NCBI GenBank assembly: GCA_002292185.1
Contig: DBBL01000198.1
Location: 6,797 to 22,310, forward strand
Origin: Akkermansiaceae bacterium UBA985
GTDB lineage: Bacteria > Verrucomicrobiota > Verrucomicrobiia > Verrucomicrobiales > Akkermansiaceae
Reading direction: 5' to 3'
DNA length: 15,514 nt
A program made the translations under genes and the position numbers. The notes beneath the pieces are model-generated. The model saw only the letters and a list, made by a program, of their open reading frames with translations, did not search any database and was not told the DNA's origin. Shown here in pieces: positions 8,184 to 15,511 of the stretch; positions within the stretch are counted from its first letter, which is position 1, and every line of letters starts with the position of its first letter.

Positions 8184-9095
8184 ATGCTCCGCACCATCGT
8201 CAGCCGCCTACTCCAGGGAATCGTTGTGGTTTTTTGCCTACTTCTGATCACCTTTGTACTCGTCAGACTCATGCCAGGTGACCCCTTTTCTGGAGAAAAA
8301 GCTCACTCAGCTCACATCATTGAGAAAAACAAAGAGCGCTTCCACCTCGACAAGTCCTACCCTGAACAATTTGCCGTTTATCTGGGTTTACTTATGCAGG
8401 GTGATATGGGCGACTCACCGGTCAAAGAGCAACCGGTAGCCAAGATCATCGAGCATTCTTTTCCCGCCTCTCTCATACTCGGCATCGCCGGTATTACCAT
8501 CGCCATAATCATTGGTATCCCTGCCGGCATTCTCTCAGCCCTGAAAAAAAATTCCTATATCGACTACGGCACCATGATCATCGCCATGGCTGGCATCAGT
8601 ATTCCCTCCTTTGTGATTGCCCCCTTACTAGCAGGACATATAGCAACACGCGTTCCATTTCTTAAAGTCGCCGGCTGGGGTGACCCCTTTGACTGGATTC
8701 TCCCGGCTCTTACCCTTGGCCTGGGAACAGCCGCCTACCTGGCAAGAATCACCCGCGGCGGCATGCTCGAAGTGCTCAATCAGGACTATATACGCACAGC
8801 ACATGCCAAGGGAGTGCACCCTGCCATCGTGGTCACCAAGCATGCCATTCGCGGAGGCATCATTCCCGCCGTCGCTTATATTGGCCCAGCATTTGCGGCA
8901 TTAATCACCGGCTCTTTTATTATCGAAACTATTTTCCAAGTGCCAGGCATGGGACAACATTTTGTGAATGCTACCAAAGACCGTGATTACTTTCTCCTGC
9001 AGGGAGTCGTGATTCTATTCGGTTCACTGATCGTTTTTGCCAACCTCGCCGCTGACATCGCGCTCGTCATGCTCAACCCACGCATCAGAGCCTGA
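8184..9095 (+). CDS. oppB: Oligopeptide ABC transporter permease OppB
   Basis: Inner-membrane permease, 303 residues, typical for OppB/DppB. It begins MLRTIVSRLLQGIVVVFCLLLITFVLVRLMPGDPF, the family's N-terminal TM and MPGDPF signature. Later come PASLILGIAGITIAIIIGIP (94-113), the EAA loop DYIRTAHAKGVHPAIVVTKHAIR (201-223), a QVPGMGQHFV block (252-261), RDYFLLQGVV (267-276) and the terminal LNPRIRA. About six TM segments are evident. It starts 21 nt after the oppA stop without a clear SD. An A8 tract at 8544-8551 lies within the codons for LKKNS (residues 120-124). It pairs with OppC as the translocation pore; it lacks the insert seen in the YejB-like paralogue. Confidence 0.95.
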   Translation: MLRTIVSRLLQGIVVVFCLLLITFVLVRLMPGDPFSGEKAHSAHIIEKNKERFHLDKSYPEQFAVYLGLLMQGDMGDSPVKEQPVAKIIEHSFPASLILGIAGITIAIIIGIPAGILSALKKNSYIDYGTMIIAMAGISIPSFVIAPLLAGHIATRVPFLKVAGWGDPFDWILPALTLGLGTAAYLARITRGGMLEVLNQDYIRTAHAKGVHPAIVVTKHAIRGGIIPAVAYIGPAFAALITGSFIIETIFQVPGMGQHFVNATKDRDYFLLQGVVILFGSLIVFANLAADIALVMLNPRIRA

Positions 9096-9119
9096 CGGAT
9101 CTATTCGCCACCACCAATC

Positions 9120-10076
9120 ATGAGTAACAAGACACAGAGTCACGATCTCAGCAAAGGCCAGTCCTTGTGGTCTGACGCTTGGGCTCGTCTCAAGAAAAAC
9201 AAGATGGCGATGGCGAGCCTCATCGTTTTATTTGTCATCGGTGTCCTGTGTTTCATTCTCCCCGCGTTCTCCATTATCGCAGACCCCAACAATCAGAATT
9301 TAAATAGCACCTTCCTAGACTCTAACAAAAACAACTGGCTCGGCACAGACCAGTCCGGTAGAGACCTTCTTGCGCGCTTGCTGTATGGCGGGCAAATTTC
9401 ACTCCTCGTGGGTATTATCGCCACCACGGTATCCGTCATCATTGGTCTCATCTATGGCTCTATTGCGGGTTACGCCGGAGGCAAGACCGACAGCCTGATG
9501 ATGCGCATTGTCGACATCCTCTACGGGCTACCTTTTCTCGTTCTGGTTATTTTGTTCTCCTTACTGATCTCAGAACACGCCAAGGAACTTACCGAGCATC
9601 TTGTCAGACTATGGCCAGAGCAGGAAGTATTCATTAAAAAGTTCATCAACTTAGTGCCTTTATTCATCGCTATCGGCGCACTCGGTTGGCTCACCATGGC
9701 ACGTGTCGCCAGAGCTCAGGTTCTCTCTCTCAAGAAACAGGAATTTGTCGAAGCCGCAGTATCACTGGGACTCAGCCACCGCCAGATACTCATGCGTCAC
9801 ATCATGCCCAACATGCTTGGCCCTATTATTGTTTATGCCACTCTTACTGTTCCTGGTTTTGTCCTGACTGAGGCCACCCTCTCATTTCTTGGCCTCGGTG
9901 TAGAGTCTCCCAACAGCTCTTGGGGCATTCTCCTTAGTGAGGGGGCCAACTACATGGAAACCCACCCACGCTTACTTATTATTCCCTCTATTACTTTCTC
10001 TCTGACCCTGCTCGCCCTCAACTTTCTCGGAGACGGCCTGCGCGACGCGCTTGACCCGAAAGCAGCAAAAGATTGA
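9120..10076 (+). CDS. oppC: Oligopeptide ABC transporter permease OppC
   Basis: Inner-membrane permease, 318 residues, near the usual length. A soluble N-terminus (SLWSDAWARLKKNKMA) precedes TM1 (29-55), then the invariant LGTDQSGRDLLARLLYGGQISL (74-95), which keeps the aspartate missing in the YejE-like paralogue. Next are GSIAGYAGGKTDSLMMRIVD (113-132) and the EAA loop EFVEAAVSLGLSHRQILMRHIMPN (208-231), then SFLGLGVESPNSSWG and LNFLGDGLRDALDPK. A charged segment at about 151-174 lengthens the loop before the EAA region. It starts 24 nt after oppB without a clear SD, and its TGA is directly followed by the stop of recR on the other strand. No oppD or oppF follows, so the ATPases must come from elsewhere, most simply the pair at the left edge. 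Confidence 0.95.
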   Translation: MSNKTQSHDLSKGQSLWSDAWARLKKNKMAMASLIVLFVIGVLCFILPAFSIIADPNNQNLNSTFLDSNKNNWLGTDQSGRDLLARLLYGGQISLLVGIIATTVSVIIGLIYGSIAGYAGGKTDSLMMRIVDILYGLPFLVLVILFSLLISEHAKELTEHLVRLWPEQEVFIKKFINLVPLFIAIGALGWLTMARVARAQVLSLKKQEFVEAAVSLGLSHRQILMRHIMPNMLGPIIVYATLTVPGFVLTEATLSFLGLGVESPNSSWGILLSEGANYMETHPRLLIIPSITFSLTLLALNFLGDGLRDALDPKAAKD

Positions 10077-10688
10077 TCACTCCCCCATCTTCCTGCGCCC
10101 TTGAAGCGCACGCATCAGGGTAAGATCATCAGCATGATCAAGCCCTCCTCCAGCGGGCAAGCCCTGGGCAATGCGGGTCACATGGCACTCACGAGTAGTC
10201 AACACCTCAGCAAGGTAGTTGGCCGTAGCTTCTCCCTCCACATCCGACCCCAGTGCCAGTATAACCTCTACCCCAGGGTTGGCTTCCACTCTCTTAATCA
10301 GAGGCGTAATACGCAAATTCTCGGGGCTTACATTATCCAAGGGTGACAACTTCCCGCCCAGGCAGTGGTAGTAACCCTTAAAGACACCTGAACGCTCAAG
10401 AGGCAGCACATCGGTGGCCTGCTCAACGACACAAAGCTCGTTAACATCACGCCGAGCGTCACTACACACTGGACAACCGTCATCACTAGAAAAAAAGCCG
10501 CAGACATCGCAGGAACTCACCTTTTGCTTTGCCATGAGCACAGCTTCTGACACCTCGACAGCATTGGACTTAGGATGTTGCAAAAGCCAAACTGCGATGC
10601 GTTCAGCACTGCGCGGCCCTATACCCGGAAGTCTTTTTAACTCGGCAATCAACTCAACAACGGGTTCTGGATAATCTGCTCTAGCCAT
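10077..10688 (-). CDS. recR: Recombination mediator RecR
   Basis: RecR helps load RecA onto gapped single-stranded DNA during recombinational repair, as a ring with RecO (and RecF in some settings). 203 residues, normal length. The helix-hairpin-helix LPGIGPRSAERIA is at 20-32; the zinc finger CDVCGFFSSDDGCPVC uses C60, C63, C72 and C75; the Toprim domain spans about 84-180 with VVEQATDVLPLERSG, YHCLGGKLSPLD and EGEATANYLAE. The end VTRIAQGLPAGGGLDHADDLTLMRALQGRR is the typical RecR tail. The usual NP(T)VEGEAT reads GSDVEGEAT here. The ATG at 10688 is supported by an SD 10 nt upstream. It is probably co-transcribed with the membrane protein and ClpX-type genes; any link to dnaX, the common recR neighbour, is not visible. 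Confidence 0.97.
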   Translation of the reverse strand: MARADYPEPVVELIAELKRLPGIGPRSAERIAVWLLQHPKSNAVEVSEAVLMAKQKVSSCDVCGFFSSDDGCPVCSDARRDVNELCVVEQATDVLPLERSGVFKGYYHCLGGKLSPLDNVSPENLRITPLIKRVEANPGVEVILALGSDVEGEATANYLAEVLTTRECHVTRIAQGLPAGGGLDHADDLTLMRALQGRRKMGE

Positions 10689-10695
10689 CTAATTT

Positions 10696-11301
10696 TTACT
10701 CCTTAGGTTGATACTTAGTATCTGGATCATTCCCTGGTTTTGAAACCTCATGACTCCCTCCTGCATCGGAAGAGCTTGCCTGATTCTGCGCTGATGAATC
10801 CGCTGATCTCTCCGGCTTTGCATGAATTTCAGCATGAGGCTGGTACGGCTTCTGATCAACGCCGATTTCACAAGGCATAACGTGCTGACTGGTATACATC
10901 ATCGTACAAAACCATGCCCAAAAATAGGCAACAACTACAAAAAACGGGGAAAAATAAATCTGCCAAAGGGCACACACGGGAACCATCGCCAGCACAAGCA
11001 CCAAGGCCGTCAAACCAAGCACGATACGCCGCCATGCTGCCGGTGAATCAAGTACTGCAAAAGCGATACCAAAAGAAAACATCGCCGCCATCATAAACAG
11101 CACCGGCTCAGAGACAACGGTCTGGAATGAATCGGACAATATCCATGACAGTGATTGTTGCAGCCTGGCATCGCCCAGTTCAAACAAACCCAACAATTGC
11201 ATCGCCAGAGCCAAAGCCATGCTCACCCCCCCGTAGAGCATGCAGGAACTACCTACCCTTCCAGGCGGATAAGACTGAGCTGCGTGATGTTGTGTGTTCA
11301 T
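10696..11301 (-). CDS. Hypothetical membrane protein, four predicted TM helices, hydrophilic tail
   Basis: 201 residues, not recognised. Predicted TM segments lie near 21-40, 67-84, 91-110 and 113-136. They are followed by YTSQHVMPCEIG (136-147), with a short MPCE motif just past the last helix, and a polar tail of about 55 residues rich in Ser, Glu, Gln and Pro, probably disordered. Cysteines at 20, 110, 132 and 144 are noticeable, but no CxxC pair is present. It sits 37 nt after the ClpX-type gene and 7 nt before recR on the same strand. The ATG at 11301 has no SD. The frame is a long open run with hydrophobic segments, so I regard it as a real gene; its function cannot be stated. Confidence 0.72.
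   Translation of the reverse strand: MNTQHHAAQSYPPGRVGSSCMLYGGVSMALALAMQLLGLFELGDARLQQSLSWILSDSFQTVVSEPVLFMMAAMFSFGIAFAVLDSPAAWRRIVLGLTALVLVLAMVPVCALWQIYFSPFFVVVAYFWAWFCTMMYTSQHVMPCEIGVDQKPYQPHAEIHAKPERSADSSAQNQASSSDAGGSHEVSKPGNDPDTKYQPKE
10699..10704 (-). promoter_or_regulatory. Shine-Dalgarno of recR
   Basis: AAGGAG lies 10 nt before the recR ATG and forms the last two sense codons of the upstream membrane-protein gene (AAG GAG TAA). Termination of that gene would release ribosomes next to the recR start, which suggests translational coupling. Confidence 0.75.
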
Positions 11302-11338
11302 AGCTGGGCTGTAGATGCCTGAGATTCTTCAAAGAAGA

Positions 11339-13015
11339 TCAAATATCATCAACACCATTTTTGCCATCACCAATTCCGGCACCACTATCACTACTACTAT
11401 CTGCGTCCTTATTAGATCGCTCGGCGACATCCTTATAGGATTGCACAATACACTCACTCAGGAATGCGTCGGCATCCGCCACCGCCTCAATGCCTAATTC
11501 AAACTCACGCCTACCCGTGTTTTTCTGAATCAGATTCAACCCAAACTGATAATCTTTAAAACGCTGCTGACATATCTGAAGCGGACTACGCGCCTGCTTC
11601 GCTGCTTCTGCGCCAAGAAGCTCTATGGCTTCGTCGGTGAAGACGATTTTGATCTCGTGCTGTTCGTGAAATTCACGGCAATAAAGCACTACCTCCTCCT
11701 TTGTCTTGGCTACATCCCCCCGCTTTCCTAGCTCCCGATACTCCGCCAACACCTCATCGTGTTTATCAATCAGATCCGCATCAATCGTCAACTCACTGAC
11801 CGCCGTGCCCGGCAGCTCAAATTTAAAATCGCGCAACAAGCTTTCACAAACGGTCATCAGAGCCCTCGCACCCGTATTCTCGGTCTCAGCACGTCCTGCA
11901 ATACGCTCAATTGCCGAATCCTCAAAGCGAGCTTGAATACCATAGGCAGCAAATTCGCGCTCATACTGGCGTAACAAACTACCTTCTGAATTTTGCATGA
12001 TATTGACAAAATCCTTGGCCTCCAATTTTTCACAAACGACACGCACGGGCAATCTGCCGATGAATTCAGCCTCAAAACCATAATCAATAAAGTCTTGGGT
12101 ATTAACCTTACTGAACAATTCACCCTCATGCAGAGGTTCAGCCACATCTGCCCCGAATCCAATCTGCCCGGAACGGAGGCGCTTTTTAACCACTTTTTCA
12201 AGCCCTGAAAACGCGCCACTGACAATGAAAAGAATGTGCCTAGTGTTAATGGTATCCTTGCCGCCATCACCACCATTCTGCATATCCATCATCGCCATCA
12301 TTTGGCCTTTCATATCATTGGGATTTCTTGCCGCCACCTGAGTTTCCTCCATCAGCTTAAGCAAGGTGGTCTGAACGCCACGCCCGCTGACGTCTCTACC
12401 CATGCTATTGCCGCCACTGCTGGCAAGCTTGTCGATTTCATCGATATAAATAATACCATACTCCGCCAGCTCCATATCACCCTCTGCTTTTTGAACCAGT
12501 TCCCGAACAAGGTCATCAACATCGCCACCGACATAACCTGTCTCTGAAAATTTAGTGGCGTCCGCTTTCACGAATGGAACGCCCATCATTTCGGCGATAT
12601 GCTTCACGAGATAGGTTTTTCCTACACCCGTTGGACCAACCACAATCACATTCTGCTTCTGATACTCGATCCCATCAGGAGTTTTACCATGCTCTTGCTC
12701 GTAAGAACGCATGAACTTGGCATGGTTGTAATGGTCACATACCGCAATAGAGAGAGCCTTTTTAGCCTCGTCTTGACGAATCACAAAACGATCAAGGTGA
12801 GCTTTGATGTCGCGCGGTTTGTAATTAAAATCAAAAATTTCATCGGCTCGCTTCACCTCTCGAGGCTCACTCGAATCCCCCTGAGATTGCGTGGTCATAT
12901 CATCCTGAGAAAAACCGGGCATCGTCACCGAAGCACCCATCTTACCAAACATGTCCTTGAGCATCTTCTGTAGCTCGTCTGGATCTGGTAAATCCTTGTC
13001 TTTTTTGTCGCTCAT
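11339..13015 (-). CDS. ClpX-type AAA+ unfoldase lacking the zinc-binding domain
   Basis: ATP-dependent unfoldase, 558 residues against about 420 in standard ClpX. Motifs: Walker A GPTGVGKT (127-134), pore loop GYVG (160-163), Walker B IIYIDEID (188-195), a ClpP-contact tripeptide IGF (285-287) in SGQIGFGADV, EFIGRLP (317-323) and sensor 2 TGAR (381-384). These match ClpX. The N-terminus (1-55) is polar and lacks the Cys4 zinc-binding domain. A Met/Gly-rich insert (235-254: MKGQMMAMMDMQNGGDGG) and a C-terminal extension (430-558) ending in an acidic, Gly/Ser-rich tail are additional. The retained IGF suggests it can partner ClpP, but different substrate or adaptor use is likely. A canonical clpX may exist elsewhere, so no symbol is assigned. 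The ATG at 13015 has a weak AGGGA upstream. Confidence 0.88.
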   Translation of the reverse strand: MSDKKDKDLPDPDELQKMLKDMFGKMGASVTMPGFSQDDMTTQSQGDSSEPREVKRADEIFDFNYKPRDIKAHLDRFVIRQDEAKKALSIAVCDHYNHAKFMRSYEQEHGKTPDGIEYQKQNVIVVGPTGVGKTYLVKHIAEMMGVPFVKADATKFSETGYVGGDVDDLVRELVQKAEGDMELAEYGIIYIDEIDKLASSGGNSMGRDVSGRGVQTTLLKLMEETQVAARNPNDMKGQMMAMMDMQNGGDGGKDTINTRHILFIVSGAFSGLEKVVKKRLRSGQIGFGADVAEPLHEGELFSKVNTQDFIDYGFEAEFIGRLPVRVVCEKLEAKDFVNIMQNSEGSLLRQYEREFAAYGIQARFEDSAIERIAGRAETENTGARALMTVCESLLRDFKFELPGTAVSELTIDADLIDKHDEVLAEYRELGKRGDVAKTKEEVVLYCREFHEQHEIKIVFTDEAIELLGAEAAKQARSPLQICQQRFKDYQFGLNLIQKNTGRREFELGIEAVADADAFLSECIVQSYKDVAERSNKDADSSSDSGAGIGDGKNGVDDI

Positions 13016-13180
13016 TAGACCGACTATCCCTTAGCTCTAGTTGATGCGCAACCGAAACTTGCTGCCATGACACATGGTATTACCAGAGTTCTTCGGCGAT
13101 GATTTATTTTAATAATGAAATTGATGATTGCACCACCGCTTGTTTTGCCGAAACCTAAGATATAGGTTCACTGAACGTCT
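13016..13180. other. Divergent intergenic region, ClpX-type gene and protein kinase
   Basis: 165 nt that must hold the promoters of both flanking genes. It is AT-rich around 13100-13130. No confident -35/-10 pair was found on either strand. Its right end carries two overlapping palindromes next to the kinase start. Confidence 0.55.
13152..13176. repeat. Overlapping inverted repeats just upstream of the kinase start
   Basis: AACCTA-N5-TAGGTT (13152-13168) is a perfect 6-bp-arm palindrome. It runs into GTTCA-C-TGAAC (13166-13176), arms of 5 bp. The pair ends 4 nt before the ATG. It could be an operator, a small RNA hairpin masking the start, or chance. Confidence 0.5.
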
Positions 13181-15511
13181 ATGAGTAAAGAGCGATACGA
13201 AATTAAAGGGAAAATTGGCCAAGGGGGTGTTGGATCTGTTTATCGAGCTTTCGATACGCAGTTAAACAGAGAAGTTGCCATCAAACGAGTGCTCGCCGAC
13301 GGAGGACACGAGGGTCAAGAGGAAGCCACCAAAAACCTCCTCAAAGAAGCTACTGCTCTCTCCTCTATTCAGCACCCAAACATCGTAACGATCTATGATG
13401 CCGGAATAGATGACGATGGTCCCTACGTGGTCATGGAGCTCATCAACGGCCGCACTCTTGATGAGATGGTTGAAGAAAACACAATCACCTGGGAGGACCT
13501 GCGCGAGATCATCATACAATCCGAAGAAGCACTGGCCGCAGCGCAGAATCTGAATCTTATCCACCGTGATCTCAAGCCCAGTAATCTCATGGTATGCTGG
13601 CTGCCATCCGGAAAATTTCAGGTTAAAATCGTAGACTTTGGACTCGCTAAATTCTCATCATCGCCGTCCTTGCAGACCATTGACCATGGCGATGCTGTAT
13701 TTGGCTCAATTTTCTTCATGGCCCCAGAGCAATTCGAACGCACGCCTCTGGACCAGCGCACCGATATGTACGCTCTCGGCTGCCTCTTTTACTATGCACT
13801 TACCGGCAAACACCCTTTTGATGGAGAGAGTGCCGCCGAGGTCATGGTCAGCCACCTTCAGCACCACGTCACTCCAATCCAAGAACTAAGGGAAGACATT
13901 CCGCAGTGGGGAGCTGATTGGATTATGTGGCATATAGAGCGTCAAGTGGACCAAAGGCCCTTCAACGCACGCGAAGCGCTGGAACGCTTCTTCGTTATGG
14001 AGAATCAGCCTATGACGGCCACCCTGCCAACCAACCCAGTCCCCACGGCTAAGCTTCTCACCGGCCAAACTCCAGTTGCCAAGACGAGTACTAACCCCGT
14101 TGCACAAGCCGCACCAACGGTTAAAATGGCGGCTCCTACCGTTAAAATGGCTGCCCCAACGGTTAAAATGGCCGCACCTACCGTTAAAATGGCTGCAGCT
14201 CCACCAACCATCAAGGTCAACGAGCCAACAGAAGCTGACGTACAGGGCGCCAAAACCGCTAAGATCAAGGCCCAGCCAATGACAAAACCTGCAAGCGCAG
14301 CTCAGAGTGGAGGCCCCATTCCAGGGGACTCAGCACTGGGTATGGAAAGTGCACAAAAGACGATGTCCAATGGAGCAAAATGGGCTCTCATCAGCATGCT
14401 CATAGCCGTGGTCATTCTGACAAGTGTTTTGGGCAGGGCTTACATGGAAAAACGCAAACTTGATAACCTCTACAATGAGGTGATGAAAGAGGCGAAGACT
14501 CTCAATGATGAAGAAAGCGATGAAGGTATAAGCAAACTAGCGCTCGACGGCATTCTTTTGACCGAGCAAGAGCTCAAACGGATTCTCAACGAGGCTACCA
14601 GCATGCAAGAAAACAAGCAGAAGCCACTCATACTGCAGGTCCTGCGTTATGCAAAAGCTGATGGCGGCTACGATCTCTCTACCATCATCCTTAATCACAC
14701 CCTTGGTGCAAAATGTCCGTCCAGCATACGTTCTGGACTGCTAAAGGATGTCATCGGGTCCCAGGCGAATCCAAACAACCTCCAAGCCCTTATTGATTAC
14801 GCCAAAGAAAGCACCGAGGAAGATTCCGCCGCTGCCGCAATCTACGCAGTCAAGTCCTGCTACGCTGATCCGAAAGCGGGCGATTATGTCAAAGAGCTTC
14901 TCGGCATGGTCAAGCGTTCAGAATACCCCTCAGTACGTCGTCAAGCAGAAGCCGCTTTACTTTCAATTATTGGCGCCTCCTCCAAAGGGGCGAGCTACGA
15001 AAGCGATATTTATGAGGCCTATGAGAGTGCCCAGGATGAAAATATCAAACTCGCCATGCTGCGCATCCTCGGGGCCACGGGTGATGATTTGGCGGAGGAT
15101 GCGATCAATGATGCTCTCAACTCAGGAAACCCGAGCTATCAAAATGCGGCTCTTACTGCACTTGGCAAATTGGGCAGTGACGAAAAACTACCCATCCTTA
15201 TTGAGTTTTTAAAGAATCCGAAAAACAAAACGATGCGCAAGGATGCTTATAAAGCCATTGATGGAATTCTTAATACCGATCACGAACGCGATTCTGATGA
15301 GCTGAAGAATGTATGGCAAGCACTGGCCGATACAGCGGAAACCGATGGTGAGAAAAATTTCATCATCGGAGGACTCGCCATGCAGCAATATGAATGGTCG
15401 ATTACTCTACTGAGTCCCTTCACCAAAGATGAGAGTGATCGAATTATCGACTATGCGGAACGAGCCATTCGCAAAGTAGAAAAAGCGATCAGCAAAAGCG
15501 ATCAGCAATAG
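13181..15511 (+). CDS. Membrane-anchored Ser/Thr protein kinase (Hanks type) with HEAT-like C-terminal domain
   Basis: 776 residues in four parts. The kinase domain (about 6-270) has all key residues: glycine loop GQGGVG (13-18), VAIK lysine K35, helix-C glutamate E56, HRDLKPSN (128-135, catalytic D130), DFG (152-154) and APEQ (181-184), so it should be active. A linker (275-397) rich in Thr, Pro, Ala and Lys holds four AAPTVKM repeats. One TM helix spans about 400-420, with a basic MEKRK after it, placing the kinase in the cytoplasm and the C-terminus outside. The C-terminal region (428-776) is helical with HEAT-like pairs, clearest at about 530-700. This PknB-like layout has HEAT repeats where PASTA repeats often stand. 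Substrates and ligand are unknown. The start at 13181 leads directly into the kinase fold. The stop is TAG at 15509-15511. Confidence 0.94.
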   Translation: MSKERYEIKGKIGQGGVGSVYRAFDTQLNREVAIKRVLADGGHEGQEEATKNLLKEATALSSIQHPNIVTIYDAGIDDDGPYVVMELINGRTLDEMVEENTITWEDLREIIIQSEEALAAAQNLNLIHRDLKPSNLMVCWLPSGKFQVKIVDFGLAKFSSSPSLQTIDHGDAVFGSIFFMAPEQFERTPLDQRTDMYALGCLFYYALTGKHPFDGESAAEVMVSHLQHHVTPIQELREDIPQWGADWIMWHIERQVDQRPFNAREALERFFVMENQPMTATLPTNPVPTAKLLTGQTPVAKTSTNPVAQAAPTVKMAAPTVKMAAPTVKMAAPTVKMAAAPPTIKVNEPTEADVQGAKTAKIKAQPMTKPASAAQSGGPIPGDSALGMESAQKTMSNGAKWALISMLIAVVILTSVLGRAYMEKRKLDNLYNEVMKEAKTLNDEESDEGISKLALDGILLTEQELKRILNEATSMQENKQKPLILQVLRYAKADGGYDLSTIILNHTLGAKCPSSIRSGLLKDVIGSQANPNNLQALIDYAKESTEEDSAAAAIYAVKSCYADPKAGDYVKELLGMVKRSEYPSVRRQAEAALLSIIGASSKGASYESDIYEAYESAQDENIKLAMLRILGATGDDLAEDAINDALNSGNPSYQNAALTALGKLGSDEKLPILIEFLKNPKNKTMRKDAYKAIDGILNTDHERDSDELKNVWQALADTAETDGEKNFIIGGLAMQQYEWSITLLSPFTKDESDRIIDYAERAIRKVEKAISKSDQQ
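14108..14191 (+). repeat. Tandem repeat, four 21-bp units coding AAPTVKM
   Basis: Four exact protein repeats AAPTVKM (residues 310-337), followed by a degenerate fifth, AAAPPTIKV. GTT AAA ATG is identical in all four units. Pro-Thr codons alternate: CCA ACG in units 1 and 3, CCT ACC in units 2 and 4, which suggests growth by a 42-bp duplication. Each unit has a threonine that the attached kinase could phosphorylate. Confidence 0.93.
15481..15506 (+). repeat. Tandem 13-bp duplication at the 3' end of the kinase gene
   Basis: AAAAGCGATCAGC occurs twice in direct succession (15481-15493 and 15494-15506). As 13 is not a multiple of 3, the copies read in different frames (KAIS, then KSDQ), and the TAG follows directly. 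The duplication probably reset the C-terminal frame and stop. Confidence 0.75.

Noticed and set aside
10070..10082. TGATCA palindrome at the oppC/recR junction as a terminator.
   Set aside because: Six bases without loop or T-run arise simply from the two abutting stop codons.
13166..13176. GTTC-N3-GAAC as an SOS/LexA-type box before the kinase.
   Set aside because: The half-sites resemble known LexA dyads, but the 3-nt spacer does not fit, and a kinase is not an expected SOS gene.
14005..14268. Minus-strand frame with a repetitive AAILTVG pattern.
   Set aside because: It is the reverse complement of the kinase linker repeat, not an independent gene.
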